This document shows, one piece after another, positions 1 to 11,503 of a DNA stretch of 22,709 nt (within the stretch, counting starts at the first letter, position 1; every line of letters begins with the position of its first letter). The stretch is from Geosiphon pyriformis (lineage: Eukaryota > Glomeromycota > Glomeromycetes > Archaeosporales > Geosiphonaceae): assembly GCA_016748015.1 (NCBI GenBank), contig JAAOMT010000586.1, positions 517,584-540,292 on the forward strand, written 5' to 3'. The notes below the pieces were generated by a model, which was not told the origin of the DNA, did no database searches, and saw only the letters and a list, made by a program, of their open reading frames with translations. A program made the position numbers and the translations under genes.

Positions 1-165
1 ATAGTAAATCTGGAACGAAAATCCTGACGGCCTGTCAAAAAATGGTCATCATAATTGTGTTACAAAAATGGGGACGCCCAAAAAAACAAACTATACCCAA
101 ACAAAAATTAGTAATGTTCAACATTAATCACAGAGATAACACACAATCATTAGTTATCACTTATC

Positions 166-257
<92 letters not shown>
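166..257. repeat. (ATT)n microsatellite, about 30 copies
   Basis: An essentially perfect trinucleotide tract of about 92 bp. It is the longest simple repeat in the window. Confidence 0.97.
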
Positions 258-258
<1 letters not shown>

Positions 259-779
259 AGAATGAAATTAAATGAAATAAATGTGTGTGACAAAATTTTT
301 AATTCCATTAAAGCTGAACTAATTGGTTTCTCGATGGCGAAAATTCCCATTTCAATGATTGGTTCTTTGTAGGTCAGTTATGTTTCGATTTTGACCTTGT
401 TTGTACTGCATAACTTTAATGATATGCGTTTTTACTCACTTCTTAATATAGATAATGATACACCGATCCCTATACACCACTTGACACGTTTTTTAACTTT
501 CCATGACATACAAGACGCATTATCTCGGTTTTCTTTAATTTTTAGTTCTTTTGATCCATAAAGTAAACATTAATTGATTATGGTCACCATTTTTTGTTGT
601 TGAAAATTATCACATTTGAATCATTGTGGAATTTAAAAGAGACTATTTATAAAATTTTTCGTACTTCAATTCTAGATGAAAAGAGATATAGATCGATAAT
701 AATTCCTGTCTAATTTCAAAAGGTAATAAATATATTAATATGTAACACAAATTTTTAGTAAAAAATGTAAAATCAAAAC

Positions 780-818
780 TTGAATTGAATTGAATTGAAT
801 TTAATTTAATTTAATTGA
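780..818. repeat. Pentamer repeat (TTGAA)n passing into (TTTAA)n
   Basis: Four TTGAA units run directly into about three TTTAA units and end in TTGAAC. The unit changes by one base half-way along the tract. Confidence 0.85.
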
Positions 819-1239
819 ACATGCCCACAATATTTGGGGAAAGTCTGAATGCATCAACGACATGCTTTCTCTAATGATTTACTGATCGGCAAAAAATAAT
901 TAAAGGAGATAAGGTTAATTGAGGAAAATTAAGTAACATATTAATCAAAAATATTAAATATTTAAAAAAAAATAAAAAATACTAACCCTTTTAGCAATAA
1001 TAGAGTCAAGTTAGGCATGATTATCTTGTCCTTCAAAAGTATTAAGAGATATATTTTGAAGGATCAAACAATCCAAAAAGGTATGAGGCCTATTAATACT
1101 TAAAAATATTTATTTGTCACAAAAAGCTAAATCATACACATTCTCTAATCACTTACCTTCCATGGCTCAAACTTAATATATAATATTTTTCCCATCATTC
1201 ATTTTTGTATCAGATTCCAATAAAAGATGGAAATATGGG

Positions 1240-1240
<1 letters not shown>

Positions 1241-1292
<52 letters not shown>
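1241..1292. repeat. (AAT)n microsatellite, about 17 copies
   Basis: Perfect AAT tract, followed by a short stretch of imperfect ATGATT units at about 1293-1318. Confidence 0.97.
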
Positions 1293-1400
1293 TGATCATG
1301 ATTATGATTATGATTATTCTAATATATATATAAAGAGAAAAACGCCATTATTCAAATAAATTAATGTTAAACTTTATCATGGTGTAAAACTAACACAATT

Positions 1401-1406
1401 TTTATT
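1401..1406 (-). terminator. Candidate polyadenylation signal for the CAF16 gene
   Basis: TTTATT on the plus strand reads AATAAA on the minus strand, about 105 nt past the stop codon. In such AT-rich DNA this hexamer is common by chance. Confidence 0.35.
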
Positions 1407-1511
1407 AAATATTTGTCCTTGTGAAATTAAATTATTATAAAATTTCAAAAGAAAAATCTATTAAAGAACAATTATCTGCATAAATTTCACTGTCCTTACC
1501 ACGGAGCAAGT

Positions 1512-2935
1512 TCATTTCCAATAATTATAGTATTTATCTCCATGAACTTTCATATCTTCTGACAAATCGTCCCATTTAGTTCGGGGTAAGACCTCACCCA
1601 AAAGTACTTTATCCTGTTCTGCTTCTTTCTTCTTTCTTTCTTCATATTGAACTCGACGTATTTCGTATAGATCTTCCCTGAGCCATTGTTCTACTAACTT
1701 TAATAAAGGTGAATCCATATTTCTTCGTAATTGAGCTATTACTTGAGGTGATAGCTGCTTGGAGTGTGAAGACGGATTATCCCCTATGTCACCCAAGGAA
1801 CGTAGCCCAAGTTGTTGATATATAATCAAATCAAGAGCAGAGAAGTCTTTGTTGAAATCATGAACGGTTGTGATGGTTCCCCTTTTGATATGTGCAACAT
1901 GAGTTGGCCAATCACCTAGCCCTGTATTCAAAAATGAGATCATTGTTTAAAAAGGCGTTGATGGTGGTGGTGGTGGTGGTGGTGGTGTGCATGTGTATAT
2001 GTATGTGTGGGGGTGGGTGAATGGTGTGTGTGTTCGATATGAAAATGTGATACGAAAGAATGTTTAAACGATCAATAATTGGTGCTACGTTACCATCAAA
2101 AATATGGGTCGCGTAAACCTATTTTTTTATTAATGTACAAATTTAATTTCTTATATACGTATGTTAGTTAGTTAATTAATTAATTATTATGATCACTTTT
2201 AAATCACATACGATGGTAGCATTACGGTTCACAGTTTCTTTTTTTAAAAATTCCAATAAATCTGATCGAACAAGAACATCAAGATCAACAGTAACCTCGT
2301 CCATTAATAAAAGGTTCCATGGTTCAATTAGCCCTAACACAAGTTGTACTCTACGTCGTTGGCCATCTGACACCTGATGCATTCGCCAATTAAGGTTAAT
2401 ATCCATGATTTGAATTAACTCATCACGTCTCTCAGGATACTTATCACCATTCATGTTGGATACTAGTGTAGAAACCAACACATCTCCTCTGACAACTGGA
2501 TTGTTGGCCCATTCTGTCCCAAGGTATGTTATACCCTGTTATCTCAATAATTTAATCCAGCAATCAAACTGGTGCATCAAGAAATGTGTATCAAAAATTA
2601 TATTAAAAGCAGTTTGAAGATAGAAGTGAGAATACCGGAGGCGAGTCTTTGAACGCATTTTTTCCAAATACATTAACTTGATCGCGCACCATTCTCTTTC
2701 CTGCAAGTATTGTAAGCAATGTTGATTTTCCTGCTCCATTAGCACCTTTTTTAAATGTACCTATATTAGTTTTTTTAAACTTTAACAAACGAAGTGGCTC
2801 TCAAAATATTTGGTACTGACCTACTAACAAACAACGATTTCCTTTTCGCAGCTGCAACGTCAAGTTTTGTAAAATTAATGGTCCACCAAAACTGAAACCA
2901 AGATTTGGTACGTCTATCACAAATTCTTCTTCCAT
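1512..2935 (-). CDS. CAF16: CAF16-type soluble ABC ATPase, five exons
   Basis: Predicted CDS is the complement of join(1512..1921, 2094..2118, 2212..2535, 2636..2745, 2821..2935): 984 nt, about 327 aa. All four introns (75, 100, 93 and 172 nt) are GT-AG and every phase closes. A single ABC domain with no membrane segment is visible. Walker A is GANGAGKST (residues 39-47, its first Gly codon split by intron 1). The signature is VSDGQRRR (130-137), the CAF16 form of LSGGQ. Walker B is LLLMDE (150-155), the D-loop is TVDLD, and the H-loop is THIFDG (His188), on the micro-exon. A charged helical tail follows. In yeast, Caf16 is an accessory factor of the CCR4-NOT transcription and mRNA-decay regulator; it has no transporter half. 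I chose the ATG at 2935 because the conserved N-terminus ([13 protein letters not shown]) starts there; the frame is open further upstream without similarity. The gene looks intact and functional, unlike the rest of the window. Confidence 0.9.
1962..1987. repeat. (GGT)n microsatellite inside CAF16 intron 4
   Basis: About eight TGG/GGT units followed by TG-rich sequence to about 2035. All of it lies within intron 4 (1922-2093), which is the longest intron of the gene (172 nt, against 75-100 nt for the others). Confidence 0.95.
2094..2118 (-). other. CAF16: 25-nt micro-exon (exon 4) of the CAF16 gene
   Basis: On the minus strand, an AG at 2119-2120 is followed by codons for VYATHIFD plus one G, then a GTAACG donor at 2088-2093. 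Without it, exon 3 (ending after codon 183 in phase 0) cannot join exon 5 (starting in phase 1). With it, the conserved [14 protein letters not shown] block is restored exactly. It carries the H-loop histidine of the ATPase. Confidence 0.88.
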
Positions 2936-3160
2936 TGTTTCGGAAGAAAGGAGAATAAAAAATTTTCTATATGGCGCGTGAGTCTTAGAATAATTTCGAT
3001 GATGACTAATAGTCTTATTCCATTTAAACAATGATGCAAGACCTTTTTATCCAAGGAAAAACATTTGCATATAAACAATGCAAATCTATGTAGATTGCAA
3101 CATTTTTAAATTTTAACAAAGCTTTTATTATTTTTAAAAAAATAAAATTATTAATGTTGT
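2936..3160 (-). promoter_or_regulatory. Upstream region and likely promoter of CAF16
   Basis: About 225 bp lie between the chosen start codon and the first transposon-associated repeat (X, copy A). I see no strong TATA box. Any compact promoter must sit here or extend into repeat-derived DNA. Confidence 0.4.
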
Positions 3161-3570
3161 TATGCGTAAGTTGGTCTTATGTTGTTGCGTAAATTTAAAG
3201 GTTTTGGTTATCTGAAGGTTTTGTTGGTTGAGTTCATTGTATAATGGACAGAGATTCAATAATAATAATAATAATAATAAATAATAATAACAGTTAACAC
3301 TCAGTTTTTAACTTCTTTGGCATGATAACTGGTTTATTTTGGTGTTTATCATAAGCAATCCTAGTTTCTTGATTATTTTCTTTACACTTTTTCTTGTATC
3401 TTTTACCAGACAATCTTTGATGTTATAATTTCAGCACTTTTTCTTAATTAATTAGTAAACAAGTAAATACAACAAGAGAAGTAAAAAATAAAGATAAAAA
3501 TTAATATTTCGTCAATAGTTATAATTAAGAATTATTGTTTCAGTGTGATTAATATTAGAAGTAAGTAACT
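3160..3570. repeat. Repeat 'X', copy A (about 400 bp, unknown family)
   Basis: Collinear with 14560-14980. Anchors in order are a CGTAAGTTGG-like start, a TATCTGAAGGTTTT block, a TATAATGGACAGA block, a 25-nt identical stretch (3401-3425 against 14784-14808) that includes TTTTACCAGACAATC, and a TTTCGTCAATAGTTATAAT block. An AAT microsatellite (3258-3290) interrupts this copy. The minus strand has a stop-free, lysine-rich stretch of about 42 codons beginning HQRLSGKRYKKK; copy B keeps HQRLSGK but then has stops. I cannot name a family. Confidence 0.7.
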
Positions 3571-4221
3571 TTTAATAAAATAAATATAAATTTATAAACA
3601 TTAGATATTGGATAATTTGAATGATAAATTTATTGTAAATAAGTATTTTATTTCAAGTATTAGATTACTAATCACTAAAATTACTTAATAAAAGTTGAAT
3701 TGAACTTTGCTACATTTATTATTATATTTACATAAATCTTTATAATATAAAATTTCTGGAATTTTTAATGATTCTTATACTTTTTTAAGTTATTATTAAT
3801 ATTATCTGTTCAAATAATCTATACTATATTATTAGCTAAGTATATTATATATTTTTATTTATTATTTCTTTTTTGTTTTATTTTATAAGTAATATTATTT
3901 ACTATTATTATTGAATTTCTGTTTATTATACAAAAAACTTAATTATAAAATCTTCAAATTATAATTAATATTAAAAATATTAACTTATAAACTAATACAT
4001 TAATTATTAATTCATAATAACATATAGAATAAATTTTAATATTTACAAAAATTTATTAATTTTATTTGTTATATAATAAATATTATTAATAAAAGTACAT
4101 ATATTATTATTATATATTTTATAATTACTATCTTTATGTATATTTAATAATATTGTTTATACTGCTTTGTATAAAAGTATAATTTTTAAAAAATAGTATT
4201 ATAAAACTTTATTTATATTTA

Positions 4222-4254
<33 letters not shown>

Positions 4255-4608
4255 AGCTTGTTATTTTTATTTGTAATTTAAAAATAATTTATTGTAAAAA
4301 AATATAACTAATTAATTTTAATATTGTTGGCAATAAAATTACTAATGTTTTAATTAATAAAACTGCTTATTTATTTTTGTATTTTATTGTTTTAATTTAT
4401 AAAAAAAATTTTTAAATTAATAATATTGTTATTTTGATAATATTTAATATTTTGTTTATAATATATATTAAATAATATGTTGTATTTAATAAAAAAACTA
4501 GATTAAATATTAATATAGTAATTAAGAATATAATTAAAAATATAAATTGTATTTGTATTTATATTTCTCTAATTTAGCATTTTAATTTTTATATATAGTC
4601 TAAATTTA
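3571..4608. other. Extremely AT-rich spacer, no gene
   Basis: Almost entirely A and T with dense TAA/TTA strings, including an AAT/ATT microsatellite at about 4217-4253. No ORF or RNA gene is recognisable. It lies between repeat X and the 3' end of LINE-1, as 14981-15474 lies between X copy B and LINE-3. I suspect heavily decayed repeat DNA. Confidence 0.6.
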
Positions 4609-4618
4609 TTAATAAATT
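4609..4618. repeat. Candidate target-site duplication of LINE-1, left copy
   Basis: TTAATAAATT here is repeated at 11504-11513, on the other side of LINE-1. The left copy abuts the A-rich 3' tail of the minus-strand element, as target-primed reverse transcription would leave it. Low complexity makes a chance match possible. Confidence 0.4.
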
Positions 4619-4752
4619 ATTATTTTTTTTTTATATTTTACGAGTAAGGTCTAAACACTACCTAGAGCTACACATCAAGGAAATGATCTATACTAGGCGT
4701 GAATCATGCATTGTCTACATGTGACCAGCCATTCGGGCCGATCAGAACAACA

Positions 4753-7700
4753 CTACTCAGATATATAAACTGAAACTAAACTGCCTACACCAGAAAAAAA
4801 ACATGGTTTACGAAAACCAAAACGAATGCTCACAGCCTCAGTGATGCCAAGCAGCTTGACAACACCAGCAGAAAATCCCAAAACCAGACCAAAGACTGAA
4901 ACAGGTGTTGAACCATCCAATGGAATCAACTTGGCCTTTTCTATGTAAGCACAATGCTTAGCACAAACCATCCAAACACCATCCCTAAAGGCAAGACCAA
5001 GAGAGTGCACAAACTTAACCACCTCCAATTCTGCAATTTTGGGGTTATGGAACACAAAAACAGCCTCGCAAAACCAATCATTAAACACAAAACCCTTGTA
5101 TAGAGCCACGAACACAGGGAAATCAGAAGCACAAGATGACAAAAGCTGCATTACAACCAACGAGGAGAGTAACAAACCAGTAAGAGCTTTTCAAAAAGCC
5201 ACATGAGAATCCAATATCTGACTACGAGCAGAATCGTCAACCTTACAAAAGAACACATGGTTCGAAGACTCCACATTACCACAATATAAACACAGCACAC
5301 TAGGGTAATATTTATTATAAAGATGCTTCCTCACAGCAACAGGTAACTGGTGATGCAAAGCCTTCATGAAATAGGTATGAGCATTAGCCGAGAGCCTGCT
5401 AGTAGAGCCAGTGACCATGTGCGAGTCAGGATGCCAGACCATAGAAGAGTGGAACCAGTCAACATCAAAAAGCAAATCATCCTTCAAAAACCTAGCACCA
5501 GAACCAACTTCTCAGTGTGCGTGACAAATCGATTGGTAGATATCACGAACAAAATGTCTCAAATTGCCCGAAACCACACCACTATCAGCCACCAGAAAAT
5601 GTTCATCCAAGCAGGAATGCAGATGCCAACTGGAAAGAGAGACAATGCCAGCAATCTCATCATCACACTCATTACCAGAAACGCCAGAGTGACCTTTGAC
5701 CTTGTGCCAACTAACTCTCAAATTTTTACTACAAATAATATTAGTGATATGCTGACATTCGACCCAACACTGATTGCGAAAGTCAGGACACACAAGATCC
5801 ATTTCTGACTTATAAGCACTCAAAGCAGACTGACTATCAGAAAACACGCAAACAGAACAGAACAAAGGAACACACTCCATGGCCAACACAATAGTGTGCA
5901 ATTCCACAAGAGTGGATAACATTAAGCCTGATACACCAACCCCCAAACCCAAATTAATGTCTTCGAAAAAGGCAGCAGCACCAGCTTTACAGCCAGCAGT
6001 ACCCAAACTTCTCAAAGATCCGTCCATGTAAACAGACAAGCTACTAGAAATGACCTGAGAAAGACAATCACAAACAGAAGCATAATTAGCAGAACCAAGA
6101 ATATCTTGATAAACAGCACCATCTGAGACAAACTGATCATTAGAAAGGAGAGAAGCATTATTGAGAAACACAGTAGCAAGCTTGAACCATTCCAGAACGG
6201 GGCCACAGGGGTCCACCCTCTTCCACTGCTTGAAGGTATACCAGTCAAAGATGGCACCATGATGGTCACGAAGTTGATCAACAAAGACAATGCCAAACCA
6301 TCAGAGAAAAGGAAGAAACTTGGAGAACTTAGATTCGCCCAAAACAGTAGACATAGGTGCACTACCACTAGACCGAAAAGAACTAACAAAAGATCCACCC
6401 AAAGACAAATTGCAGTCAAGAAGAATACGGACCAAGCCTGCCAAAAAGTTGTTGGAAGCATTAATATTAACTTGAACAGGAGAATTTAACAGGTAAATAG
6501 GATGCCAATACCGAACTTGTAAGTCATGAGACTTGTGAGAAAATAAGCGACCCAAGATCCCACCAGAGTTCACAAAACTGACAAGAGAGGCCACTTTACA
6601 CTCAGACTGTATCTGCGAGAAAGATTTCAAACTATAAAATGAAAGGTGGTGCAGTGTATCACTGGGAAAATCAAGCAGAAGGCCAGACTTAAGCTTCAAG
6701 TCCTTGCAGACCAGAGCATCCCACTTGGCACAAACACCAACCAGTATAAAACTAAATTGTGTTTGATAACTGATTATGGACTGGAGAACCGCTAACACCA
6801 AGTACAGAAATTGTTTATCTGAAACAGCTTTTCTCAGAACCAAATTGACAAAAAAGCAAATGTCTGAATGTGCCTTAGCCAAACTCGGCTTCGAAAGACC
6901 CTCAGTTGAAAAAAAAATACCCAGATACCGATGAGATTCCCCTTTCTTGGCAACGGAAATGGGTGAGCCGCTAATAGAAAGAGAAGGACTGCTGACTCTG
7001 TTATTGATGAGAATAGCCACTGTTTTGTCATTGTTAATAGAGATATCGTTGACCTAAAAAAATTCACTGGCGACATTGAGAATGTGCTGAGTGACAGCTT
7101 AACTGTTACCAACCCAAATTGTATCATTGACAAAAGCACTAGCAGCAAAAAAGGAAGAAAGTCCAGTCTGAGTCTTAGCATGCCCATTTTTAGAGATAAA
7201 ATACAAATTCAGCCTATACTTACACACACTCTCCTGACATTTGACTTCACACAACAAAGGATCATAGAAAATGCACCACAGAAGAAGAGAAAAAACTTCT
7301 CCTTGATCTAAGCCATCATACACACGATAACTACCAGTCAAACCGAAATCTGTCATCACTCAATTGGTGCAACTCCTGTGTATACTACCAAAGAACCAAA
7401 TAAACTTACTGCACATCTTAATCCTGACCAGGCTTTTTTCAAGATGTTCCCAGCCAACTAAATCATAAGTCTTCTTCATATTCTGTAATACCAGCCAGAG
7501 CTCACAGTTCTTTTTCAGAGCATCCTCAATTACTGAACCAACTGCAAAAATGGGAGACTGAGTAGTCATACCCTTCAAAACCAAAAAATTGTCCTCACAA
7601 AGAACATTGAAAGTACTGTATGCAGCAGAAATCCTATCAGAGAGAACCTTGGAAAGAATCTTGCGAGCTGTTTTGATCAAAGCAATAGAATGTGTGTTCG

Positions 7701-9408
7701 TCAGAACACTCTCCTACTCATAAGGCTTGGGAATTATCGAAATCCAGGCCTCTTTCTATGGGCTGGGCACTGATTCACCAGCCAAGCAAGTGTTCAAAAG
7801 CACCAACAACATCTTCAAGACAGACCTATCGCAATGTTTCCAAAGCTCATTTGAGATACCCGACAAACCAGCAGCTTTGCCATCAGGAAGGATGGAAACC
7901 ACCCCAAAAAACTCATCAAAACCAATTAGACACATCACCTCTGAAAAAGCCTCATCAAAAACATACTCTAAAGGCCAATATTGGCAACACCATTTGCTTA
8001 ACATATCATTGACCACCCGACGTTTCCTAGTCCAACCCTCCATGATCACATCCACCTTGCTTATAACCTGATCAGGCTCCAAAACCAGCTCACTATCAAC
8101 AACCAAGTGGTCAAGCACCACCTTACAAAATGAGTGCTCCAGCACACTCCTTATTGTATGATCTTTATTGACCTCAAAGCTTTCCATTCTCCTATCTATG
8201 GCTGATTTAATGTTAGCCTCCTTGGCGTTCTGAGACTCAATAAGCTTAGATACACGATATGATTTCTGAGTGCTTGAGAGAGCAGAAAGAATATGACCAG
8301 AATCCATCAGATCCTGAACAAATAAAGCCTTAATACTGTCCAGAGAAGCCCAACAATCCATGAAAGAAGCAAAACCAACAACATTTTCCTTATGTGATGC
8401 CTTAATAATCTTAAAAACCAAAAGCTCCAATTTGTGAAACTTTGAGGATTCTTTAGAGAAAACTCTATTAAAGTCCTTGAACTATTTTTTTTTGAAAGTA
8501 CCATCAGCTGAAAACACCATGACCTCGCGAATAATGTCCCACATCACATCCAAATCTGAGAATTTTACAGAAGTGACAAACTCATCTGAGAACATTGCTG
8601 CATTGGCTAAAGTGGCACTTCTGAAATCATCCCATTTACTTTCATTAGCATTCCTAATGTTAAACTTCCATCAATCTCTATTTGCCTGCCTATGAAGAGA
8701 GTTCAAATGCATATCCAAAAGCCCACCCAAACCCACAAACACACAAACCACTTGATGATTAGTATCAAAATACTCACAAACATCCAAAACGTCTTGGCTC
8801 ACTATTGCATTGACCAAATTTGACGAAATAAACACATAATCAATAATTCTTACAACACCTCTTGAATTTCTCCAGGTAGAACTTTTTGCCAATGAATTCT
8901 CTGCCAGAGAATTGACCATCCCCAAATCCAAACACTTCTTAAAACTAGTACACCTACGAAAGCCATCTTCATTGAAATCACCACCCAAAACAACAAAAGA
9001 AGACTCATTCACAGCCCTAGCTATCAGGAAATTGACTTCACCGGCTTGAGAGAAATGGGCTGCCAGAGAGACACCAGCATAAAGCCCCAAAATCAATACC
9101 AAAAGTTTGTTTTTAAAAAGCAACTTAATTGAAAGAAGCTAACCAGACACCTCAGAAACCTTACACACATGGCAAGCCAGAGAATTGTCCACAACAATAG
9201 CAACACCTGAACCCAGATTACCAGAATTTTGATCTGAAGTAAAGACTCGAACACCATCAAACCTAGTTGCAATCTATGGACGGACCTTACCCTTTAGCTT
9301 GGTTTCGGTAACAGTAGAAATCAAATTGTTCATATCCTTGTGCCAATGAATAACATCTTTCTGCTTAGCAGGATTGTTTATACCTCTGACATTACACGTG
9401 GTAATTTT
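4753..9408 (-). pseudogene. LINE-1 ORF2: endonuclease, reverse transcriptase and RNase H polyprotein, inactivated
   Basis: One frame of about 1,550 codons from just after a TAG at 9409-9411 to TAG at 4753-4755; no ATG start is evident. Endonuclease (about 9400-8700): TCNVRGINN, TETKL, GGDFNEDG, IDYVFIS, then TNH where the family has an Asp-His pair. RT (about 8000-6900): LPDGKAAGLSGISNELWK, KTARKILSKVLSDRI, motif A with QNMKKTYD (Asn at 7480-7482), motif C with FVNDT (Asn at 7126-7128), then KTVAILIN and RYLGIF. RNase H (about 6030-5640): MDGS, ELHT, FSDSQSA, HSGVSGNECDD; its acidic residues look intact. C-terminal CX2CX7HX3C finger at about 5240-5300. Internal stops at 9274, 9139, 8671, 8482, 7756, 7714, 7360, 7099, 7054, 6301, 5512 and 5188 (lowest base of each codon). 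No indel is needed to read through. Confidence 0.9.
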
Positions 9409-9422
9409 CTAAATTAAGTGAG

Positions 9423-11393
9423 TTATTGAGAAGACAGGAGAACTGACAAACCCGAACCAGAGCACAAAATATTTAACTTATCTAAAACTGAACCAACCAA
9501 GGCCTCCAAAGCAATCAATTTTGTTTCCAAACCACTCACTTTGGCAGTGAGGACTTTGGAACTACTAGAGCTGAGCTCAACAACAGCATCATGAACGACG
9601 GACGGAGGAGTACCAGACAAGACCAAGGCAGTATCCATAATCATATCAGAATCCACATTAGAAGTCAAAGTTTCAAAAACAGCAGGAAGAAGGCTCAGAG
9701 AAGAGGTCGCCACAGGAACCAAATCAATGGATTCCAGTCGAACCAAAATGCCAGAAACGCAGTCAGTCAAAAGCTCCAAAGAGTGTTCCAAAATTGCCAG
9801 CCGGTCATTCAAATGAAAAATGGTAGAAAAATCAGTTACCATTGAAAAAGGAACCAAACCAGAATGCAAACCAGCACCAACTAAACCAGAGGAAATCACA
9901 CAAGAAGGAGAGCCACCAACAACTTGGGCCCATGTTTTACCACCAAATGAGACCGGATGAGCAATAGGAGCCGACTTTTTCTTATATATTTCAGTCAGAC
10001 GAATCCGATTTTGATCAAAAATCACCCTCTTCCCACGAACACCAGAATTCACACCCAAAGAACAGTTGATCATAACATGACTGAATTGTTTACAACAAGT
10101 GCAACTGGCCAAAGAAAGACCAGCCCAATGCAAACTTACACCTTTGAAAACTGGAACAGTACCAATAGCAGCCAACTTGGATGCCTCATTACCAAAACAA
10201 ATTACAGTACATCTATTACGAACATATGAATTAGGATTACGGCCAATGTAACAAGTCTTCCCACCATATGATTCCAACAAACTAGAGAGATCATGGGCAT
10301 TGGTGCCAACCAGAAGAGTATAAAGCAAAGCCTGATGCTGATCTCTCGATACTCACATTTGTTTATCATTGATTGCCAAAGCCACACACATTGAATCCTT
10401 TCCCACGAAGACCGACCATTTAGAAGCAACCAGATTAGCTACTTCAGATGATTCAAATTTGACCAAGGCCTTTTGCCAAAGACCAATCAGCTGCATTTTG
10501 ATTGACACAATTTTTCCAAATTTAGAAAACACTGCCTCAACCACAGATTTGAGAAGATTGACAGAGATTTTCTTGATTATCACCTCCTGATCTGAATGAC
10601 TGTTTACTCTTCTGAGATTATTATTTATCATGATTTTTTCACTGATCGCCATAACTTTTGCCCTGTCCAAACTCAATTCAGAAGTGAATGTAGATTTTAT
10701 TATGCCAGGAAATTTTGAGGAAGTCGAAGCTCCCCCAAATCCATCAATTCAATAAAAGATTTTTTTAATTGCCATCAACTTATCAACATTTGTCTTCTCA
10801 GGTACTGCCGAAACCTCAATATCTAATGTGAAAGATTTTATTGGCTCAAAGCTTTACTTTTCCATAGCACGTGACTTGACAGACAGGATTTGATTGGAGC
10901 CATTAAACATTTTTGGAGACGGAAGACTAAGTGCATTCTCATCATCACTCATGGAGTCAAACATTGGAGCTTTCGGAGATTTGCTTAGCATGTAAGTACG
11001 GGTCCGGGTTTTTCTCGATGTAGCCTCATTTATTTTGTTGTTATTACCAGATTCTATGTAGCTTGTTTCTTCAGCAATAGTGTTTGCCATATTCTCTAGA
11101 TTCAACACCCCACTCATGCTTGACTCGTTGTTTTCGACTTCGCTTCCCCAAGATACCTTATATTCTTCATTGCCCGAATGTAACAAAGCAACAGGCAGAG
11201 AGCCAGCAGATGAGTCCACAACTCTGCCAGCAACTTTAGGTTTCCTAGGTTTCTTATATGACGAACCACGAGAGTAGACACTCTCAATTCGCGTCTTTTT
11301 TTTGGTGCCAGACTGGGTCCCCAACCCAGTCGATCCAGAACCAGAACCACCAGCAAACAAACTCGCCAGTTCCATGGCAACAAAGAGGGGCAT
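9423..11393 (-). pseudogene. LINE-1 ORF1: RNA-binding (gag-like) protein with three in-frame stops
   Basis: The ATG at 11393 opens a 657-codon frame ending with TAA at 9423-9425. Internal stops are TAA 10854-10856, TGA 10749-10751 and TGA 10353-10355; all segments share one frame. Order: a Ser/Gly-rich basic N-terminus (MELASLFAGG, then KKKTR); a low-complexity acidic region; a conserved KSFTLDIEVSAVPEKT block; an RRM-like fold (VIIKKISVNLLKSVVEAVF, FGKIVSIKM, about 10460-10590); then a CX2CX4HX4C zinc knuckle (CTCCKQFSHVMINC, about 10060-10110) and a coiled, Ser/Leu-rich C-terminus. LINE ORF1 proteins bind the element RNA as ribonucleoprotein. The TGA at 10353 replaces an expected Trp (TGG). 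Family recognition is from the domain order and memory of similar AM-fungal proteins. Confidence 0.85.
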
Positions 11394-11503
11394 ATTAAGA
11401 GAAATAACTGAAGTAAAAAAGGGAAAAGGGAAAGGAAAAGCTATTTTATTAGCAAAAACTATGCTCTCGTCATGGGCAGGGGATTGACAAGAGAAAGATT
11501 TAC

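Larger units (their letters stand above)
1..1511. other. Intergenic DNA, no gene recognised
   Basis: AT-rich sequence downstream of the CAF16 gene. I found no reading frame with recognisable protein content on either strand. The 77-codon frame at 42-275 exists only because an ATT microsatellite translates as polyleucine. The stretch holds two trinucleotide microsatellites and a short pentamer repeat, listed separately. The remainder (about 260-1240 and 1293-1500) shows no tRNA cloverleaf and no transposon similarity that I can recognise. Confidence 0.6.
4619..11503 (-). mobile_element. LINE-1: nearly full-length non-LTR retrotransposon, inactivated
   Basis: About 6.9 kb read on the minus strand: a short 5' leader (11394-11503), ORF1 (11393-9423), ORF2 (9408-4753), about 120 nt of 3' UTR and an A-rich tail (about 4619-4650). 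G+C is clearly higher than in the flanks, with sharp steps at both ends. The order AP endonuclease, RT, RNase H, CCHC finger is that of RNase H-bearing LINE clades. Both ORFs keep a single frame but contain stop codons, so this copy cannot move on its own. The last 300 nt match LINE-3 (15475-15799), and ORF1 and the endonuclease match LINE-2 (12300-14520). Confidence 0.9.

Noticed and set aside
42-275. 77-codon ORF with polyleucine
   Set aside because: It is only an ATT microsatellite read in one frame; the flanking codons show no protein features.
2176-2481. Reading the CAF16 exons as separate small genes or bacterial ORFs
   Set aside because: Walker A, signature, Walker B and H-loop are spread over consecutive exons joined by GT-AG introns with matching phases.
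4640-4752. tRNA or small RNA in the GC-richer block below LINE-1 ORF2
   Set aside because: It is the LINE 3' UTR, shared with LINE-3 at 15480-15595, and shows no cloverleaf.
5350-10590. Plus-strand ORFs across the LINE-1 region (e.g. 5350-5808, 7727-8071, 9591-9845)
   Set aside because: They are antisense shadows of LINE-1 ORF1/ORF2, low in complexity, and their minus-strand counterparts carry clear domains.
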